Position numbers and translations under genes: made by a program. From NCBI RefSeq assembly GCF_014534655.1, contig NZ_JACVVD010000002.1:1-64000 (forward strand): a stretch of 64,000 nucleotides of DNA, read 5' to 3'. This document shows, in pieces, positions 30,989-40,518 of this stretch; the first letter of the stretch is position 1; each line of letters begins with the position of its first letter. The DNA is from Paenibacillus sedimenti (GTDB taxonomy: Bacteria; Bacillota; Bacilli; Paenibacillales; NBRC-103111). The notes beneath the pieces are model-generated. The model did no database searches and was not told the origin of the DNA. It saw only the letters and a list, made by a program, of their open reading frames with translations.

Positions 30989-31687
30989 GTGATACAAGTA
31001 TTTCCGGCTGAAACGCGCAGTACGATGGATCTGGGATGGCTGACAAGCCGCCGGAGCTTTTCGTTTGGCGATTATTTTGATCCTGAGAATACGAGTTTCG
31101 GGGTTATGCGTGTATGTAATGATGATGACATTACGGCAGGTCGAGGGTTTGGGCCGCATCCGCATAGCGATATGGAAATCGTTAGCATCGTGCTCAGCGG
31201 GCAAATCAAGCATGAAGACAGTCTTGGCCATGTTGCCATTACGGCGGCCGACGGCGTACAGCGAATGACTGCAGGCACAGGAGTTGTACACGGGGAGTAC
31301 AATGCTTCTGACACGGAACCGTTAAGTCTGCTGCAGTTGTGGTTCATGCCGGCCAAGCGGGGATTAGAGCCGTCTTTTGAAAATGTAACCTATATTCCTG
31401 AAGCGATGCATAATGCGCTGCTGCCTGTCGTGACACCGGAAGGATCTGAGCATGCAGCCAAAATTCATCAGGATATGAGCATTTACTTGAGCCGTTTGGA
31501 AGCTGGAAATGAGCTGACGTTCCGTCAGGGCGAGAACCGTCGAATATTCCTTTTTGTGATTAGCGGCAAATTGTCGGTAAATAATACCGTTCTTGGTGCG
31601 AAGGATACGGTCCGGATGGAAGCAGAGGCGAATGTCTCTTTTGCAGCCATAGAGAACGCTCACTTTATGTTAATCGATCTGCCATGA
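30989..31687 (+). CDS. Pirin family protein (YhhW-like)
   Basis: A 232-residue bicupin. The four metal ligands of pirins are in place: His57 and His59 in GPHPHSD, His101 and Glu103 in VVHGEY. Some members (E. coli YhhW) act as quercetin 2,3-dioxygenase in vitro, but the natural role is uncertain. It begins with GTG, 8 nt after AAGGAGG. The gene is followed by a small unknown gene and a quinone-oxidoreductase-like gene in the same direction with short gaps, likely one operon. Confidence 0.88.
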   Translation: MIQVFPAETRSTMDLGWLTSRRSFSFGDYFDPENTSFGVMRVCNDDDITAGRGFGPHPHSDMEIVSIVLSGQIKHEDSLGHVAITAADGVQRMTAGTGVVHGEYNASDTEPLSLLQLWFMPAKRGLEPSFENVTYIPEAMHNALLPVVTPEGSEHAAKIHQDMSIYLSRLEAGNELTFRQGENRRIFLFVISGKLSVNNTVLGAKDTVRMEAEANVSFAAIENAHFMLIDLP

Positions 31688-31703
31688 GGAAAGGGGCTTG
31701 GAG

Positions 31704-32045
31704 ATGAAAGAAACATTTCTGGTCAAACATGCCGTCGGGGGCCGATCCTTTATTGATACGGCAAAGCAGCCGCTCCCTTATGCGTTTAAGCAGGACGGAG
31801 ACAACTGGGTTTTCAAGGTTCAAACGGCGAAAAGTGAAATTATTGATGAGTTGTTGAAATGGAAAGATGAGCTGAATGTCTTCGTTTTTCAGGTGTTTGA
31901 GAATGAACCTACGCGAAAAGTATGGTTCTATGTTAATGAAGGGCCTGTTTATTACGATGAAGCAAGCAGTCATTTGGTCATTGTAGCACAGTCCCGAATC
32001 GAATATATACCGGACCAATTTAGCGATCAAGTTAGCCAACTATAG
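31704..32045 (+). CDS. Hypothetical protein between pirin and quinone oxidoreductase genes
   Basis: A 113-residue soluble protein (MKETFLVKHAVGGRSF...). It has no signal peptide or membrane segment and looks alpha/beta, with alternating short strands (VWFYVNEGPVYYDEA). I do not recognise a family. The ATG at 31704 is used rather than a TTG at 31698 because the GAAAGGGG ribosome binding site fits it better. The gaps to the neighbours are 16 and 15 nt, so it is probably cotranscribed with them. Confidence 0.6.
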   Translation: MKETFLVKHAVGGRSFIDTAKQPLPYAFKQDGDNWVFKVQTAKSEIIDELLKWKDELNVFVFQVFENEPTRKVWFYVNEGPVYYDEASSHLVIVAQSRIEYIPDQFSDQVSQL

Positions 32046-32060
32046 GGGAGTCGTGAGCTG

Positions 32061-33038
32061 ATGAAGGCGATTCTAGTTACGGCGTTCGGCGGGCCGGAAT
32101 TCATGGCCTATCGGGATATCGAGATCCCGCAGGTCCAATCGGGCCAGGTGTTGATCCGTGTCGAGAAGACAAGCGTCAATTTTGCCGATATTAAATCCAG
32201 ATATGGGAAAAAGGGAGCCTCGCTCCCTTTTATTCCAGGGCTCGATGCCGCAGGCGTCATTGAAAAAGTTGGCGCTGAAGTCGGGCATCTGAGCGTGGGG
32301 CAGCGGGTCATCGCTTTCCCGAGCAAGGGGACTTATGCGGAATACGTCGTGGCTGATGCCAATCTGACCTTCGCGCTGCCGGAAAGCATCGATTTCGATA
32401 CAGCCGCGGCTTGCCCTGTGGTGTCTTTTACTTCTTATAAACTGCTGGCCGATGTTGCCAGGCTCGAACCCGGCGAGACCGTACTGATTCATGCTTCTGC
32501 TGGCGGCATCGGTACGACGGCGATCCAACTGGCGAAACTATTAGGCGCGGGCAGTGTCATCGGTACCGTAGGCAATGCGAATAAAGCTGCCGCTGCGCTT
32601 AAAGCAGGTGCCGATCATGTCATTTGTCTGGATCAGGAGGATTTTGCTGCAAAAGTCAATCAATTGACCCATGGCGCGGGAGCCAATGTCATTCTTGATT
32701 CCATCGCAGGGGCGATTTCTGAAAGAAGCCTGCTGTGCCTGGCTCCATACGGCCGACTGGTTCATTTTGGCAATTCCAGCGGCGAAGCGGGCCATTTCAA
32801 GACGCAGGATTTGCACGCCAGCTGCCGCTCGGTACTTGGATTCAGTTTCGGTACGACGCGTGCGCAGCGTCCGCACCTCTTGCAGAACACCGCGGAGCGC
32901 GTGCTGAACTACATCAGTGATGGCCGGTTGCAAATGAACATTGGCAAGCAGTTCGAACTGAAAGATGCAGCTCGGGCGCATGAATGGGTGGAAAGCAGGC
33001 GAAGCACAGGCAAAGTGCTGTTAAATGTCCAATCATAA
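32061..33038 (+). CDS. Zinc-independent quinone oxidoreductase (MDR superfamily)
   Basis: A 325-residue medium-chain dehydrogenase/reductase. The N-terminal GroES-like domain lacks the catalytic zinc Cys/His set, as in NADPH:quinone reductases. The nucleotide-binding motif is HASAGGIGTTAIQLAK (about 143-158), typical of the QOR branch. It probably reduces quinones or enones with NADPH in the cytoplasm. It is the last gene of the probable pirin operon and converges with an SDR gene 6 nt away without a clear terminator between them. Confidence 0.87.
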   Translation: MKAILVTAFGGPEFMAYRDIEIPQVQSGQVLIRVEKTSVNFADIKSRYGKKGASLPFIPGLDAAGVIEKVGAEVGHLSVGQRVIAFPSKGTYAEYVVADANLTFALPESIDFDTAAACPVVSFTSYKLLADVARLEPGETVLIHASAGGIGTTAIQLAKLLGAGSVIGTVGNANKAAAALKAGADHVICLDQEDFAAKVNQLTHGAGANVILDSIAGAISERSLLCLAPYGRLVHFGNSSGEAGHFKTQDLHASCRSVLGFSFGTTRAQRPHLLQNTAERVLNYISDGRLQMNIGKQFELKDAARAHEWVESRRSTGKVLLNVQS

Positions 33039-33044
33039 AGGTAT

Positions 33045-33950
33045 CTATGATGACATTAAGTATCCGCCGTTGACGTGCAGAGTCTGTCCCGTAACATACC
33101 GGGAATCATCACTCGCTAGGTAAACGAAGGTCGGAGCAACCTCGAAGGGCTGGCCTGCACGCTTCATCGGCGTATCTATGCCTAATGTGATAAGAAACTC
33201 TACGGGGAATGTAGAAGCAACCAATGGTGTCCAGATTGGACCGGGGGCCACGGCGTTAACCCGGATTCCTTGTTCGGTAAGGGATTGGGCTATGGAACGA
33301 GTGAATGTAACGACGGCTCCCTTGGTTGACGAATAGTCTATCAAAAACTTTTGACCTTGGTATGCCAGAATGGAAGCGGTGTTGATGATCGAGCTGCCAT
33401 CCTTCAAATAAGGCAGAGCCGCCTGTACCATAAAGAATATAGAGAAAATATTCGTCCGAAAGGTTTGCTCCAGCTGTTCCTCCGAGATATCGAGAATACT
33501 CGATTGCGGGAACTGGATCGAAATATTGTTAACGACAATGTCCAACCTCCCGAACTGCTGCAAGGTTTGTTCAACAACAGCAAGGTTGGCGGCTTTAGAG
33601 CGAAGGTCCATAGGCAGAGCCAGGCAGCGGCGACCTAGCTGCTCGATTCTGGCCCGGGTTTCGTCCGCATCCCGGTGCTCATTTAGATAAGCGATCACCA
33701 CATCCGCGCCTTCTTTGGCAAAGGCTACTGAGACAGCGCGACCTATGCCGCTGTCCCCCCCGGTAACGATGGCGACACGGTCTTGCAACTTTCGGCTTCC
33801 TATATAGCCGGGATTCTCAAAGATAGGTCTTGGTGTCATCAGATATTCCAAGCCAGGTTGCTGTGGTTGCTGTTGGGGAGGAAAGGAGAGGGGTTCTTCC
33901 TGGCACTTCAATTGCTTGCCGAAATAGGGGTACATAGGATAGTTATCCAT
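33045..33950 (-). CDS. Short-chain dehydrogenase (GsiB/YhxC-like group)
   Basis: A 301-residue SDR with an extra N-terminal segment of about 50 residues rich in Pro/Gln, as in the general-stress SDRs of Bacillus. The cofactor motif is [10 protein letters not shown] (63-72), and catalytic YSSTK lies near 206-210 with an upstream Ser in [14 protein letters not shown] replaces the usual NNAG. The substrate is unknown. The start follows GGAGG by 6 nt. It is divergent from the nitric oxide synthase gene, and the two share a very short intergenic region. Confidence 0.87.
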   Translation of the reverse strand: MDNYPMYPYFGKQLKCQEEPLSFPPQQQPQQPGLEYLMTPRPIFENPGYIGSRKLQDRVAIVTGGDSGIGRAVSVAFAKEGADVVIAYLNEHRDADETRARIEQLGRRCLALPMDLRSKAANLAVVEQTLQQFGRLDIVVNNISIQFPQSSILDISEEQLEQTFRTNIFSIFFMVQAALPYLKDGSSIINTASILAYQGQKFLIDYSSTKGAVVTFTRSIAQSLTEQGIRVNAVAPGPIWTPLVASTFPVEFLITLGIDTPMKRAGQPFEVAPTFVYLASDDSRYVTGQTLHVNGGYLMSS

Positions 33951-34050
33951 TTGCCGCCTCCGAATGGAAATTTATGGTCATTATAACTGTATTCAGCGTG
34001 AGCCCAGTTGGTTCGCAGGAGCCAACGATTACATCGATTGGAGTACACAT

Positions 34051-35133
34051 ATGAAAGATCCGGATCGACTACTTGAGGAAGCGGTATCCTTCATCGAGGA
34101 GTGCTATAGAGAGTTAGGCAAGGGTAGGGGTGAAATAGAGACCCGCCTTGATGAAATTAACCGGCATATACGCGATAAAGGATATTATGAACACACCGTC
34201 CAGGAGCTCCAGCATGGCGCGAAAATGGCGTGGCGCAACAGCAACCGCTGCATCGGAAGATTATTTTGGGAAACGCTGAAGATTCACGATGCGAGGCATA
34301 TTGAAACCGAAGAGCAGATAGCGGAGGCGCTATTTCAACATATTGAAACAGCTACGAATGGCGGAAAAATTCGTCCCGTCGTTACGATTTTCCCGCCTGC
34401 TCATGAGCCTGGGCTTGGAGTTCGCATTTGGAACGATCAACTCATTCGCTATGCAGGCTATGAGACGGAAAATGGCAGGATTGGCGACCCTGCGTCACTC
34501 CAGGTGACGAAGCTTTGCCAATCGCTTGGCTGGAGAGGAGCGGGCACTCATTTTGATGTGCTGCCGCTTGTCGTGCAGCTAAGGGATCGGGTGCCGCGAT
34601 TATTCGAAATCCCGGAGCATTTGGTCATGGAAGTTGATATTTCACATCCGGACATGACGGCTTTTGAAGATTTGCACCTGAAGTGGTACGCAGTACCGAT
34701 CGTGTCGGGCATGCGTCTCGAAATCGGCGGTATCGATTACCCGGCGGCTCCTTTTAACGGGTGGTACATGGGGACGGAGATTGGAGCGAGGAACTTTGCG
34801 GATACAGCGCGATACGACATGCTGCCGCGCGTTGCTTCCATCATGGGTCTGGACACCCGGAGAGCAGCATCGCTTTGGAAGGATAAAGCACTTGTGGAGC
34901 TGAATGTTGCGGTGCTGCACTCCTATCAAAAGCAGGGAGTGACGATTGTGGATCATCATACTGCGGCCCAGCAATTTATGCGATTTGAGGAGAGGGAACA
35001 CAAGAGCGGTCGCGCCGTGACGGGCGATTGGTCCTGGTTAATCCCGCCGCTTTCTCCCGCGACGACGCATATTTTTCACAATACTTATCAGAATGAAGTG
35101 AAGACGCCGAATTTTTTTTACCACGATTCCTGA
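34051..35133 (+). CDS. nos: Bacterial nitric oxide synthase, oxygenase domain
   Basis: A 361-residue heme enzyme that oxidises arginine to citrulline and NO with electrons from external reductases. The heme-thiolate motif [10 protein letters not shown] places the ligand Cys at 67. Substrate and pterin regions ([15 protein letters not shown], about 258, and the [10 protein letters not shown] end) are conserved. No reductase domain is attached, as usual in Bacillales. The start at 34051 ([10 protein letters not shown]) matches the length of B. subtilis NOS. An ATG at 33964 in frame would lie in the ribosome binding region of the divergent SDR gene and has no site of its own. Confidence 0.93.
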   Translation: MKDPDRLLEEAVSFIEECYRELGKGRGEIETRLDEINRHIRDKGYYEHTVQELQHGAKMAWRNSNRCIGRLFWETLKIHDARHIETEEQIAEALFQHIETATNGGKIRPVVTIFPPAHEPGLGVRIWNDQLIRYAGYETENGRIGDPASLQVTKLCQSLGWRGAGTHFDVLPLVVQLRDRVPRLFEIPEHLVMEVDISHPDMTAFEDLHLKWYAVPIVSGMRLEIGGIDYPAAPFNGWYMGTEIGARNFADTARYDMLPRVASIMGLDTRRAASLWKDKALVELNVAVLHSYQKQGVTIVDHHTAAQQFMRFEEREHKSGRAVTGDWSWLIPPLSPATTHIFHNTYQNEVKTPNFFYHDS

Positions 35134-35218
35134 GATATGAATGGGGGCATGCCGTTTAATTCCCCTAGCCTTCGATATAGTGGACTTATAAATGCAAAAG
35201 AAAGTAGGGAACGGTCAT

Positions 35219-35737
35219 ATGTTGCAAGATCATGTACACAAGCGTCATATGGAGCAGCTTAAGCTGTTGAAGGATATTTTGGATGAGACGGGCTTGCCGA
35301 CGAATCTGCTGGAGAAATCTGAGGCGATTCCGCTTCATGTGCTTATGGCCGGATTTCAAGAGGATAAAAAAGGGCGGGACCGGTTTTTGCATTTCAGCTT
35401 CCTGCCCCTGGATGAAGAAGAAACAGCAGCAATCCACCTGCTGCAAATTTACAGCACACTGCCTTTCCATTTGAAAGAGGAGCGGCGTGATGCAGCGGCA
35501 GCCGTGCTGCTTGAGATCAACACAAGGCTGCCTATCGGTCACTTCGGCATCAACGAACAAAATGAATTGCATTACCGCTACGTATACAGTGTGTCAGCTG
35601 CGAATTTGTTCGACAGTGAAGAAATACTGGATATTCTCAGCCTCTTCGTCTACATGTGCGATATGTTCGCTGAACCTGTTGAGCTTGTTGCCAGCGGGGA
35701 AGCGGATGCGGGTGAAGTGCTGCAATCAATCAGATAA
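35219..35737 (+). CDS. YbjN-like hypothetical protein
   Basis: A 172-residue soluble protein. The segment LPIGHFGINEQNELHYRYVYSVS (about 110-132; in short, LPIGHFGINEQNELHYRY) resembles the YbjN / secretion-chaperone-like fold, but I cannot assign a function. The ATG at 35219 follows AGTAGGGAA by 8 nt and is preferred over 35192. It comes 85 nt after the NOS gene in the same direction and could be cotranscribed. It ends at a terminator. Confidence 0.6.
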   Translation: MLQDHVHKRHMEQLKLLKDILDETGLPTNLLEKSEAIPLHVLMAGFQEDKKGRDRFLHFSFLPLDEEETAAIHLLQIYSTLPFHLKEERRDAAAAVLLEINTRLPIGHFGINEQNELHYRYVYSVSAANLFDSEEILDILSLFVYMCDMFAEPVELVASGEADAGEVLQSIR

Positions 35738-35743
35738 AGTGTG

Positions 35744-35787
35744 AAAAAATCCCGATTTCAGCGGAAAGATGATCGGGATTTTTTGTC
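35744..35787 (+). terminator. Terminator after the YbjN-like gene
   Basis: AAAAATCCCGAT pairs with ATCGGGATTTTT around an AG-rich loop, with TTTTTTG at the end. Confidence 0.85.
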
Positions 35788-35836
35788 ACCTGAGATAAGG
35801 ATTATTTTGGAAAAAATGATTATTATTCACTTTTTG

Positions 35837-35862
35837 TTTCATCGCAAACGAATGTGATGAAA
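35837..35862. promoter_or_regulatory. Inverted repeat upstream of the pectate lyase gene
   Basis: TTTCATC (35837-35843) and GATGAAA (35856-35862), 12-bp spacer. Perfect halves in an AT-rich region make an operator plausible. The regulator is unknown. Confidence 0.35.
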
Positions 35863-36036
35863 TGATTATTGTTGTTATTAATTCCATATTTTAGAATAAA
35901 TCAGAGCGCTGCTGATGCGCTTAGAATCCTGCTAGCAAAGAGTCTGCAGCAATGGTCATATTCATTTTCGGAGGAGGTTGAATAATTCGGTTGTTTGCAA
36001 ACGCAACAAAATTTATTGAAAAGGATGATCATTTTG

Positions 36037-36702
36037 ATGAAAAAACGAGCAGGTTACGTTTTATCCTTGGCATTAGTTTTATCCGTATTCGCTTCTCTTC
36101 CTGCACAAGCGGCAACTACTGTAAGCACTACCATCGTAGTGCCGGCTGGTACGGAATACGACGGTAAAGGCCAAACTTTTGTAGCGAATGCAAGCACATT
36201 GGGCGACGGCAGTCAAGCTGAAGGGCAAAAACCGGTTTTCAGATTGGAGGCCGGTGCGACATTGAAAAACGTTATACTCGGCGCTCCTGCCGCTGATGGC
36301 GTACACTGCTACGGTAACTGCACGATTTCGAACGTAACTTGGCAAGACGTGGGAGAGGATGCATTGACTCTCAAATCTTCTGGAACCGTTAACATTACGG
36401 GCGGCGGCGCATATAAGGCATACGACAAAGTGTTCCAAATCAACGCGGCCGGCACGATTAATATTAAGAACTTTAAAGCTAACGATATCGGAAAATTGGT
36501 ACGCCAAAGCGGCGGTACGACTTATCAAGTAAATATGACTTTGGATAGCTCCGATATTTCTAATGTGAAAGATTCCATCTTCAGAACGGACAGCAGCATC
36601 AGTCAAGGCAAAATAACAAACACCAGATACTCCAATGTTCCGACGTTGTTCAAAGGCTTCGCGCCTGGCAAAACCAGCGCATCCGGTAATACGCAATATT
36701 AA
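36037..36702 (+). CDS. Secreted pectate lyase, family PL3
   Basis: A protein of about 221 residues with a signal peptide ([20 protein letters not shown], cleavage after AQA). The mature part is a short right-handed beta helix of the PL3 type: [16 protein letters not shown], then [20 protein letters not shown] (about 85-105), which carries the calcium and catalytic carboxylates, and [20 protein letters not shown] near the end. It cleaves polygalacturonate by beta-elimination outside the cell. I take ATG 36037 as the start, with AAAAGGA 11 nt before it; 36025 is an alternative. A strong terminator follows. Confidence 0.87.
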   Translation: MKKRAGYVLSLALVLSVFASLPAQAATTVSTTIVVPAGTEYDGKGQTFVANASTLGDGSQAEGQKPVFRLEAGATLKNVILGAPAADGVHCYGNCTISNVTWQDVGEDALTLKSSGTVNITGGGAYKAYDKVFQINAAGTINIKNFKANDIGKLVRQSGGTTYQVNMTLDSSDISNVKDSIFRTDSSISQGKITNTRYSNVPTLFKGFAPGKTSASGNTQY

Positions 36703-36714
36703 TATAAAATCATT

Positions 36715-36757
36715 CAAACGAACCTGTTGAGTTTAACCCAACAGGTTCGTTTGTTCG
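36715..36757. terminator. Terminator after the pectate lyase gene
   Basis: CAAACGAACCTGTTG and CAACAGGTTCGTTTG form a perfect 15-bp stem. T-rich sequence lies on both sides, so it also serves the convergent HxlR gene. Confidence 0.88.
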
Positions 36758-36782
36758 ATCGACGAGCGTGCCGGCTCAAGCT

Positions 36783-37151
36783 TTAATGCTGCGCATCGGC
36801 TTCAGGAAGAACCATATCGGTTCTTCCTATATGCTCCATATAATCGATCCCCCAATCTCCGAGCATCTGCAAGACGGGAATCAGTTTTTGACCGATGGGA
36901 GTGAGCGAATATTCCACTTTCGGCGGAACCTGACGGTAAATCTCGCGATGGATTAATCCATCGCTTTCGAGATCCCTTAGCGTATTGGTAAGCATGGACT
37001 GGGTCACGTCAGGTATCGCTCTATGAATCTCGCTGAATCGCCTTGCGCTGTCATGCAGCAGCCATAAAATAATCACCTTCCATTTTCCCCCGATTAAACT
37101 TTGTGCAGTAAACATGGGACATTTTAAAAAATTATCGCCGTACTTCGCCAC
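36783..37151 (-). CDS. HxlR family transcriptional regulator
   Basis: A 122-residue winged-helix protein. Cys11 in LKCPM is the conserved cysteine many HxlR proteins use to sense electrophiles or formaldehyde. The DNA-binding part runs about 22-95 (GGKWKVIILWLLHDSARRFS, then VPPKVEYSLTPIG as wing). It starts with GTG, 7 nt after GGAGG. The divergent gene at 37348 encodes a secreted stalk/SnoaL protein, and an NmrA-type reductase follows it. These are likely targets. An inverted repeat overlaps its own ribosome binding region. Confidence 0.87.
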   Translation of the reverse strand: MAKYGDNFLKCPMFTAQSLIGGKWKVIILWLLHDSARRFSEIHRAIPDVTQSMLTNTLRDLESDGLIHREIYRQVPPKVEYSLTPIGQKLIPVLQMLGDWGIDYMEHIGRTDMVLPEADAQH

Positions 37152-37164
37152 GAATATTCCTCCA

Positions 37165-37186
37165 ATACTATGGTTTTTGATAGTAT
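37165..37186. promoter_or_regulatory. Possible HxlR operator
   Basis: ATACTA-N10-TAGTAT, perfect halves, just upstream of the HxlR start. Its place would fit autorepression. Confidence 0.5.
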
Positions 37187-37306
37187 CTATTAAAAATAAC
37201 AGTACTTGTGCATTTTTTGAGTATCAATTATTCTACTATTGTAGCAAATTAACAACCGCAGCGCATAGGGTGGCGCGGAGTAAGTAAGCTTTTTTTTTAA
37301 TAATCT

Positions 37307-37325
37307 TGTAATCGATTTGATTACA
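37307..37325. promoter_or_regulatory. Palindrome before the stalk-SnoaL gene
   Basis: TGTAATC-gattt-GATTACA, perfect 7-bp halves, 22 nt before the ATG. It is probably a protein-binding site in the leader or promoter. The sequence differs from the site at 37165. Confidence 0.5.
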
Positions 37326-37347
37326 TGATACTTCGAGGAGGGATTCT

Positions 37348-38553
37348 ATGAAAAAACGTATTGCTTCCAGCATGTTAGCCGGATTTCTTGTAACTTCTTC
37401 AATTCCCGCATTCGCATCCGATGCAGCGACGGGAATCAACATTGTGATCGACGGGCAAAAGGATATCTATGCAGATACTCCAATTTTGCAAAATAATCAG
37501 GTTCTGCTGCCGTTAAGAGCCATTGTAACGAAACTGGGTTTTCAAGATGATAACGAACATATTGTCTGGAATGCAGATGAACAAAGCGTCACCCTCACTA
37601 AAGACAAAAAGAAAATTTATATCCGTCTGGGCAGTCAGGAAGCAACTGTAGGCGATAAAGCGGTCCAACTGCCGGCGGCTCCAATTTTATCTGAAAGCGG
37701 AAAAACGTATGTTCCTGCGGAGTTTATCAAGCAAATCACGGGCAAGCAGGTAACATGGGACGCTTCAACCCAATCAGTACTCATTGCAACCAGCAATAAG
37801 GAAAAGGCGACCGCGGTTTTGAAAAGCTTTGAAACCGGAGATCCGGCAGCCATGGAGCAATGGATCAGCCCAGACAAATACATTCAGCATAATCTTGCCT
37901 TTCCAAGCGGAAGAGAAACGGTGATCGGAGCAATCAAACAATTAAAAGGTGCAGGCGTGACGTATGACATCAAAAGAGTAATCGAAGACGGCGATTACGT
38001 TGCCGCTCATGCTGAGGTTAACCTTTTCGGTTCCAAAAAAGCGGTGTTCGATATTTTCAGATTTGAAAACGGAAAGATCGTCGAGCATTGGGACAACCTT
38101 CAAGATATAGGCGTACCTAATCCTAGCGGTCATACGTTAGTTGACGGAACGACAGAGATTTCGGAAACGGATAAAACAGAAGCGAATAAGGCGCTTGTCG
38201 AAAAATTTGCCGAGGATGTTTTCTTAGGCAAGAATCCCGCAGCATTTGCCACCTACTTTGACGGAGATAACTATATCCAGCATAACCCTATGATAGCTGA
38301 CGGCGTTTCGTCCGTGATGAAGGCATTTCAAGAATTGGCTAAGTCGGATGTTAAGTTCAGTTACGATAAGATTCACAAAGTCATCGGAGAGGGCAATTTT
38401 GTTCTGGTTGTTGGGGAAGCAAGTTCAAACGGTACTTCAACTGCAGTTTACGACCTTTTCCGGGTGGAGAACGGAAAGATCGCCGAGCATTGGGATATCA
38501 TAGAGACGATCCCGCCGAAGGATCAGTGGAAAAATGCAAACGGAAAGTTTTAA
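37348..38553 (+). CDS. Secreted protein: stalk domain plus two SnoaL-like domains
   Basis: A 401-residue exported protein. Residues 1-26 are a signal peptide (cleavage after AFA). Residues about 30-148 form a stalk (copper amine oxidase N-like) domain, seen in NNQVLLPLRAIVTKLGF and KTYVPAEFIKQITGKQVTWD. Two SnoaL-like NTF2-fold repeats follow at about 150-255 and 275-390; both contain YIQHN and the strand pattern NGKI-EHWD. Such domains usually occur in single-domain cytoplasmic proteins. The ribosome binding site is GAGGAGGGA. The NmrA-like reductase gene 47 nt downstream probably shares the transcript. Confidence 0.82.
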   Translation: MKKRIASSMLAGFLVTSSIPAFASDAATGINIVIDGQKDIYADTPILQNNQVLLPLRAIVTKLGFQDDNEHIVWNADEQSVTLTKDKKKIYIRLGSQEATVGDKAVQLPAAPILSESGKTYVPAEFIKQITGKQVTWDASTQSVLIATSNKEKATAVLKSFETGDPAAMEQWISPDKYIQHNLAFPSGRETVIGAIKQLKGAGVTYDIKRVIEDGDYVAAHAEVNLFGSKKAVFDIFRFENGKIVEHWDNLQDIGVPNPSGHTLVDGTTEISETDKTEANKALVEKFAEDVFLGKNPAAFATYFDGDNYIQHNPMIADGVSSVMKAFQELAKSDVKFSYDKIHKVIGEGNFVLVVGEASSNGTSTAVYDLFRVENGKIAEHWDIIETIPPKDQWKNANGKF

Positions 38554-38600
38554 ATCATGCCTGACAAATCCATATATAAAGCGAAGGGAAGGAATTTATC

Positions 38601-39473
38601 ATGTCTATTGTAATCACAGGTGCAACAGGTCAACTTGGAGGTCTTGTTATTCAAAATCTTTTGGGTAAAAAAGTGCCCGCGAATCAAATCGTTGCGGTTG
38701 TTCGCAATGTGGAAAAAGCTTCGGCGCTTGCCGAACTCGGAGTTGAATTGCGTCAAGGAGATTATAATGACCAGGCATCGCTCGAAAAAGCGTTTGCCGG
38801 AGCTGCCAAGCTGCTCTTTATCCCGAGCCCGGACGCTCACGACGAAACGCTTCGTATGGCTCAACATACGAATGTAGTCCAAGCAGCCAAATCAGCCAAG
38901 GTTGGACATATTTTATATTACGGCTTTGCCTTTGGAGAAGAGTCCAAATTGGTTCTTGCTCCGACGCATGTGTCTACGGAAAATCTTATTCGGAACGTAA
39001 ATATTCCTTATACGTTCCTGCGCAACTCCCTGTATACGGATGTGTTTGTTAATCCTCAGTCGGTAGGGGCAGCCGTGCAGTTTGGGGCGCTTATCACAAA
39101 CGCGGGAGACGGAAGAGTCAATACGGCGTCACGCAGCGATCTTGCTTTGGCCGGCGCCGTAGTTCTTACACAGGACGGACATGAGAACAAGTCCTATAAC
39201 CTGGTTGCCAGTGAAACGTGGAGCTTCGGGGAACTTGCGCGAGTGATCTCGGAGGTATCCGGCAAGCAGGTCGTCTATCAGTCCGTTTCGTTCGACGAGC
39301 AAAAGGGAATTCTTCTTCAAGCAGGACTTCCTGAGCCTGTGGCAGCCCTGTTTGCAGGTATTTATCAAGAAATTTCCCAAGGCGAGACATCAAAAACATC
39401 GGATGATCTGAAAAATCTCATCGGAACGCTGACTCCTCTTAATGAGATTGTTAAGCAAGCTTTGCAAGGTTAA
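38601..39473 (+). CDS. NmrA-like NAD(P)-binding reductase (QorB-like)
   Basis: A 290-residue atypical SDR. The cofactor motif is ITGATGQLGGLV (about 5-16), followed by VRN.EK at the NADP-binding position. The overall pattern fits NAD(P)H:quinone oxidoreductase type 2 (QorB/YtfG). HxlR genes often sit beside such reductases in Firmicutes, consistent with electrophile detoxification. It is cytoplasmic, with GAAGGAA as ribosome binding site, and is followed by a long terminator. Confidence 0.87.
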   Translation: MSIVITGATGQLGGLVIQNLLGKKVPANQIVAVVRNVEKASALAELGVELRQGDYNDQASLEKAFAGAAKLLFIPSPDAHDETLRMAQHTNVVQAAKSAKVGHILYYGFAFGEESKLVLAPTHVSTENLIRNVNIPYTFLRNSLYTDVFVNPQSVGAAVQFGALITNAGDGRVNTASRSDLALAGAVVLTQDGHENKSYNLVASETWSFGELARVISEVSGKQVVYQSVSFDEQKGILLQAGLPEPVAALFAGIYQEISQGETSKTSDDLKNLIGTLTPLNEIVKQALQG

Positions 39474-39483
39474 TAAATTTCAA

Positions 39484-39534
39484 AGGGCTGCCCCTAAAGC
39501 AGGTAATACCTGCTAGGGGCAGCCCTATTTTTTT
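39484..39534 (+). terminator. Terminator after the NmrA-like gene
   Basis: AGGGCTGCCCCTA pairs with TAGGGGCAGCCCT. An inner GCAGGT-aat-ACCTGC hairpin extends it, and TTTTTTT follows. Confidence 0.92.
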
Positions 39535-39546
39535 GAGCGCCCCGAC

Positions 39547-40518
39547 TTACGCCTTCCCGGCACCCAAGCCGGATGCTTCTCTCAAAGCGTAGCGCCTGTT
39601 CAGCATATAGCCGAACAGTGAGGCGAGAGATTGCTGAAACAGCATGCCCAGCACGACAGGAATGGCAACGGGAGCAGGGAAGTAGGCGATTGCCAGAACG
39701 GCGCCGGCACTGATGTTGCGCATGCCTCCGTTAAACGTCAAAGCAATGACGATGTCATCCCGCCAGCGCATCAGCTTGGCGATGAGCCAGCCAAGGATGT
39801 AGCCAAGTGAGGCCAAGATAAGCACGAAAAAGGCTAGACCGAGCAGCTTGCCGTTGATGTCGCGCAAAAAAGGGGCGATCACGGAGCCGTTAATGGCGAC
39901 AACTATGCCCATCGCGATTTTCGAAAAAGGTCCTAAACGTCCACTCCATTGCTCCTTGATTTTGCCGCGCGTCCATTGATTGAGCAGCATGCCGATCAGG
40001 GAGGGCAGCACGATCATGAAGAACAAGCCTTTCATCATAGCCAGCGTGTCCATTTGTACTTTGGCACCGACTAGTACGGACATCGTATACGGGACAACGA
40101 ATGGCGAAAGAACCGTATCCACCAAGATGATTGATAGTGTCAATGCAATGTGTCCGCGATAAATGGCGACCCAGACGAAGCTGCTAATGCCCGTGGGGAT
40201 AGCAGCAGCCAAAATCAGGCCGGTCATTGTAAATGAATCGTCGCTATAAACGACATGCCCGAGCCCCATGGCCAGAAGCGGCATCATGACATGCAGAATG
40301 AACAAAGTCGTGATCAAAGGGAGCGGCTGAACGACGACCTGCACGAATTCTTTGAAGCTGGAGCTGATGCTTCCCGAGAAGGTCATAAAGGCGAAGAGCC
40401 AGGGCGATAAGTACGTATATCCAGATAAATGACTGCCCAGCAAAACACCGATAAGCACGCTGACAGGCGTAATGAGGGGCATGATTTTTTCCATTTTTTT
40501 GTTAAGTTGCGGCAGCAT
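39547..40518 (-). CDS. Bile acid:sodium symporter (BASS) family transporter
   Basis: A 323-residue membrane protein with about 10 helices. The family region FNGGMRNISAGAVLA (about 263-277) and the earlier LILAAAIPTGISSFVW (about 101-116) are the crossed-helix sodium-site motifs. Members move organic anions such as pantoate or thiamin precursors (HMP) with sodium. The divergent thiamin operon 250 nt away makes a thiamin-related substrate worth testing, but no TPP site precedes this gene, so this is only inference. Confidence 0.82.
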   Translation of the reverse strand: MLPQLNKKMEKIMPLITPVSVLIGVLLGSHLSGYTYLSPWLFAFMTFSGSISSSFKEFVQVVVQPLPLITTLFILHVMMPLLAMGLGHVVYSDDSFTMTGLILAAAIPTGISSFVWVAIYRGHIALTLSIILVDTVLSPFVVPYTMSVLVGAKVQMDTLAMMKGLFFMIVLPSLIGMLLNQWTRGKIKEQWSGRLGPFSKIAMGIVVAINGSVIAPFLRDINGKLLGLAFFVLILASLGYILGWLIAKLMRWRDDIVIALTFNGGMRNISAGAVLAIAYFPAPVAIPVVLGMLFQQSLASLFGYMLNRRYALREASGLGAGKA

